Assembly: GCA_031289875.1 (NCBI GenBank)
Contig: JAITOO010000183.1
Location: 1 to 7,284, forward strand
Direction: 5' to 3'
DNA length: 7,284 bases
Source of the DNA: Flavobacteriaceae bacterium
Lineage (GTDB): Bacteria; Bacteroidota; Bacteroidia; Flavobacteriales; Weeksellaceae
Shown here piece after piece: positions 6,527 through 7,284 of this stretch. The notes under the pieces were generated by a model. The model was not told where the DNA came from. It saw nothing but the letters and a program-made list of their open reading frames with translations, and searched no databases. Numbering within the stretch: position 1 is the first letter of the stretch; each line of letters opens with the position of its first letter. The position numbers and the translations under genes are program-made.

Positions 6527-6527
6527 T
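6474..6527 (-). repeat. 54-nt signal-peptide repeat, copy 2
   Basis: Start codon and signal-peptide codons of the 102-aa gene, matching 4531-4584 at 53 of 54 bases. The single difference changes residue 7 from Leu (134-aa protein) to Phe (102-aa protein). Confidence 0.9.
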
Positions 6528-6570
6528 TAATGAATGTGTCAAAATTAATAATTATTTTTAAATGTTTGTC

Positions 6571-6586
6571 ATTTTTTGCAAAAAAT
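6571..6586. promoter_or_regulatory. 16-bp perfect palindrome, candidate operator
   Basis: ATTTTTTGCAAAAAAT is its own reverse complement. It lies 45 bp upstream of the 102-aa gene start, in the region shared with the divergent XRE gene. A matching half-site, GCAAAAAAT, recurs at 6627-6635, and TTTTTGC occurs at 6725-6731 by the XRE gene. This fits binding by a dimeric repressor, but A/T runs are frequent here and no protein-site link is shown. Confidence 0.35.
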
Positions 6587-6604
6587 TACGCTGTAAAACT
6601 ATAT

Positions 6605-6624
6605 TTGTTTTTCGGGAAAAACAA
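6605..6624. promoter_or_regulatory. 9-bp inverted repeat, candidate operator
   Basis: TTGTTTTTC (6605-6613) and GAAAAACAA (6616-6624) are perfect inverted arms around a GG spacer, near the middle of the divergent intergenic region. The spacing is typical of a dimeric HTH operator. It has no T tract and is not placed as a terminator for either neighbour. It could serve the XRE protein encoded next to it. Confidence 0.35.
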
Positions 6625-6705
6625 TAGCAAAAAATGGGTTTTCGGCGATATTTATGGGTCGTATAAATAGCTTGTTTCTAATTGGATACAAAACAAAATT
6701 CGTTT

Positions 6706-6730
6706 TTTGTTGTAAAAAATTCTATTTTTG
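6706..6730 (+). promoter_or_regulatory. Putative promoter of the XRE-type gene
   Basis: TATTTTTG (6723-6730) matches the Bacteroidota -7 element TAnnTTTG. The nearest TTTG (6706-6709) is only 13 nt upstream, shorter than usual, so the -33 is weak. Transcription would start near 6737, giving a leader of about 12 nt before the ATG at 6749. Confidence 0.35.
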
Positions 6731-6748
6731 CAATTAAAAACCCGCAAA

Positions 6749-7101
6749 ATGAACGACGAAATTGTTGCCAAAATAAAGAAAATCCGTACCGCCAAAGGAT
6801 TAAATCATTCAGAAATGGCAGAAAAACTGCACATTACCAAATCGGCTTATCAAAGATTGGAGTCGGGCGAAAACTACTCGTGGGCAAATATCTCGACGAA
6901 TTGATGGGCGTTCTGGAAACTACACCCAAAGAGTTTTTCAACGATATTGGTCGAAAAGTAATTAATCAAAGCTATTTCTATGATGGGGCAGTAGGATATG
7001 TAGAAACTTTGCACCAGGAAAACAAAGAAGTGTACGAAAAACTGTTGCAGTCAAAAGACGAGCAAATTGTTTTGCTGAAAAATCTATTGGAGAGAAAATA
7101 G
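6749..7101 (+). pseudogene. XRE-family HTH regulator with coiled-coil tail, frameshifted
   Basis: The ATG at 6749 opens a 51-codon frame with a complete XRE/Cro-type helix-turn-helix: KIKKIRTAKGLNHSEMAEKL, then HITKSAYQRLESGE as turn and recognition helix. It stops at TGA 6902-6904. The family's continuation is in the frame one base earlier: KYLDELMGVLETTPKEFF, then a coiled-coil end (ENKEVYEKLLQSKDEQIVLLK) to the stop at 7101. Adding one base near 6881-6890 (TGGGCAAATA) would restore a protein of about 117 aa, the usual size for this short regulator type. No slippery heptamer is present. The stop overlaps an ATG as TGATG, so a coupled 51-aa plus 65-aa pair is possible. It could be a true mutation, a sequencing error, or a split gene. 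It is divergent from the small secreted-protein gene and may regulate that locus. Confidence 0.8.
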
Positions 7102-7118
7102 CTGTTGAAAAGAATTTG

Positions 7119-7144
7119 GTAATTTATACTATAGTATAAATTAC
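7119..7144. repeat. 26-bp perfect palindrome
   Basis: GTAATTTATACTA (7119-7131) is followed directly by its exact reverse complement (7132-7144). It starts 18 nt after the XRE-type stop codon. It is AT-rich with no T tract after it on either strand, so it is a poor terminator; it could be a protein-binding site or an mRNA-end structure. Confidence 0.75.
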
Positions 7145-7154
7145 AATGAAATTC

Positions 7155-7177
7155 ATATCGGTTAGAATGTCCGATAT
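7155..7177. repeat. 7-bp inverted repeat with 9-nt spacer
   Basis: ATATCGG (7155-7161) pairs with CCGATAT (7171-7177). It follows the 26-bp palindrome and precedes the terminator at 7182-7207, so 90 bp between convergent genes carries several inverted repeats. No T tract follows on the plus strand. Confidence 0.5.
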
Positions 7178-7181
7178 TCAT

Positions 7182-7207
7182 AAAAAAGAGACTGCCTTTC
7201 GACAGCC
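7182..7207 (-). terminator. Intrinsic terminator for the gene at the right edge
   Basis: In minus-strand RNA, GGCUGUC (7207-7201), a GAAA tetraloop and GGCAGUC (7196-7190) form a 7-bp stem with two G-U wobbles, followed by UCUUUUUU. The wobbles favour the minus strand. It lies 27 nt after the stop codon at 7234. Its downstream arm shares AAGGCAGTCT with the hairpin at 6160-6199. Confidence 0.75.
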
Positions 7208-7233
7208 CCCCTTCAATTGAAAAAACAACACAA

Positions 7234-7284
7234 TTAAAGCCTTTCTTTAATTATTTTATCAAGTACCTCAGGGTTGATGATGTC
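7234..7284 (-). CDS. C-terminal end of an unidentified gene (partial)
   Basis: The minus strand reads DIINPEVLDKIIKERL and then TAA at 7236-7234, open to the window edge. The amphipathic, Lys/Glu-rich ending looks like a normal soluble protein C-terminus, and a good intrinsic terminator follows 27 nt downstream; these two facts support a real gene. Sixteen residues are too few to name a family. It is convergent with the XRE-type gene. Confidence 0.5.
   Translation of the reverse strand, partial: DIINPEVLDKIIKERL

Noticed and set aside
6540..6547. TAATTTTG as the promoter -7 of the 102-aa gene
   Set aside because: It would leave a leader of about 7 nt and has no -33 TTG at normal spacing; the true promoter of this gene was not identified.
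6682..6885. Upstream part of the frame that encodes the XRE tail, as a true N-terminus
   Set aside because: It runs through the promoter region and is out of frame with the conserved HTH; its residues are cysteine- and Asn-rich with no family resemblance.
6875..6892. Programmed -1 frameshift in the XRE gene
   Set aside because: No X-XXY-YYZ slippery heptamer is present at the shift region and no stable downstream structure was seen, so a mutation or read error is simpler.
7147..7221. 24-codon plus-strand ORF after the palindrome
   Set aside because: It runs through the terminator stem and inverted repeats of the convergent region and has no recognisable feature.
1..7284. CRISPR arrays, tRNA or rRNA genes, insertion sequences
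   Set aside because: No regularly spaced repeats, cloverleaf pattern, rRNA sequence or transposase motif was recognised in the window.

Overview
The window looks like a low-GC Bacteroidota chromosome, most likely Flavobacteriia and probably near Weeksellaceae (Chryseobacterium/Elizabethkingia-type). The reasons are the GLPGLI-family proteins, signal peptides that end in SQ/GQ, A/T-rich leaders without Shine-Dalgarno sites, TAnnTTTG-type promoter matches, and a short XRE regulator with a coiled-coil tail ending in a 'SKDEQIxLLK' pattern. The placement comes from recognition only; no search was run.

Layout, left to right. Positions 1-200 hold no gene but several stacked inverted repeats, including a perfect 22-bp stem. 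Positions 203-1314 (minus strand) hold a two-gene housekeeping unit: an adrenodoxin-type 2Fe-2S ferredoxin followed 5 nt later by a TIGR02757/DUF2400 protein. Positions 1477-6526 (minus strand) hold the main feature, a locus of envelope proteins. In transcription order it is: a 102-aa small secreted protein with four cysteines; an intrinsic terminator-like hairpin; two divergent GLPGLI paralogues; a second small secreted protein (134 aa); and an 890-aa TonB-dependent-receptor-like outer-membrane barrel. The four genes after the hairpin are separated by 5, 4 and 29 nt, so they are almost certainly one transcript. Positions 6749-7101 (plus strand) hold a divergently transcribed XRE-type regulator that carries a single-base frameshift. 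The right edge holds the C-terminal end of an unidentified minus-strand gene with a good terminator.

The most interesting part is the 1477-7101 region. The two small secreted proteins have almost no similarity in their mature parts, yet the first 54 nt of the two genes (signal peptide) are identical at 53 positions. This conserved-leader, variable-body arrangement flanks a GLPGLI pair and sits beside an outer-membrane barrel, so the locus could handle, export, process or take up small cysteine-containing secreted proteins. The function of GLPGLI proteins is not established, so that role is inference. The hairpin after the first small gene suggests that the small protein is made in excess of the envelope machinery. 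The divergent XRE gene, with palindromes in the shared intergenic region, is a candidate local regulator, although its reading frame is broken in this sequence.
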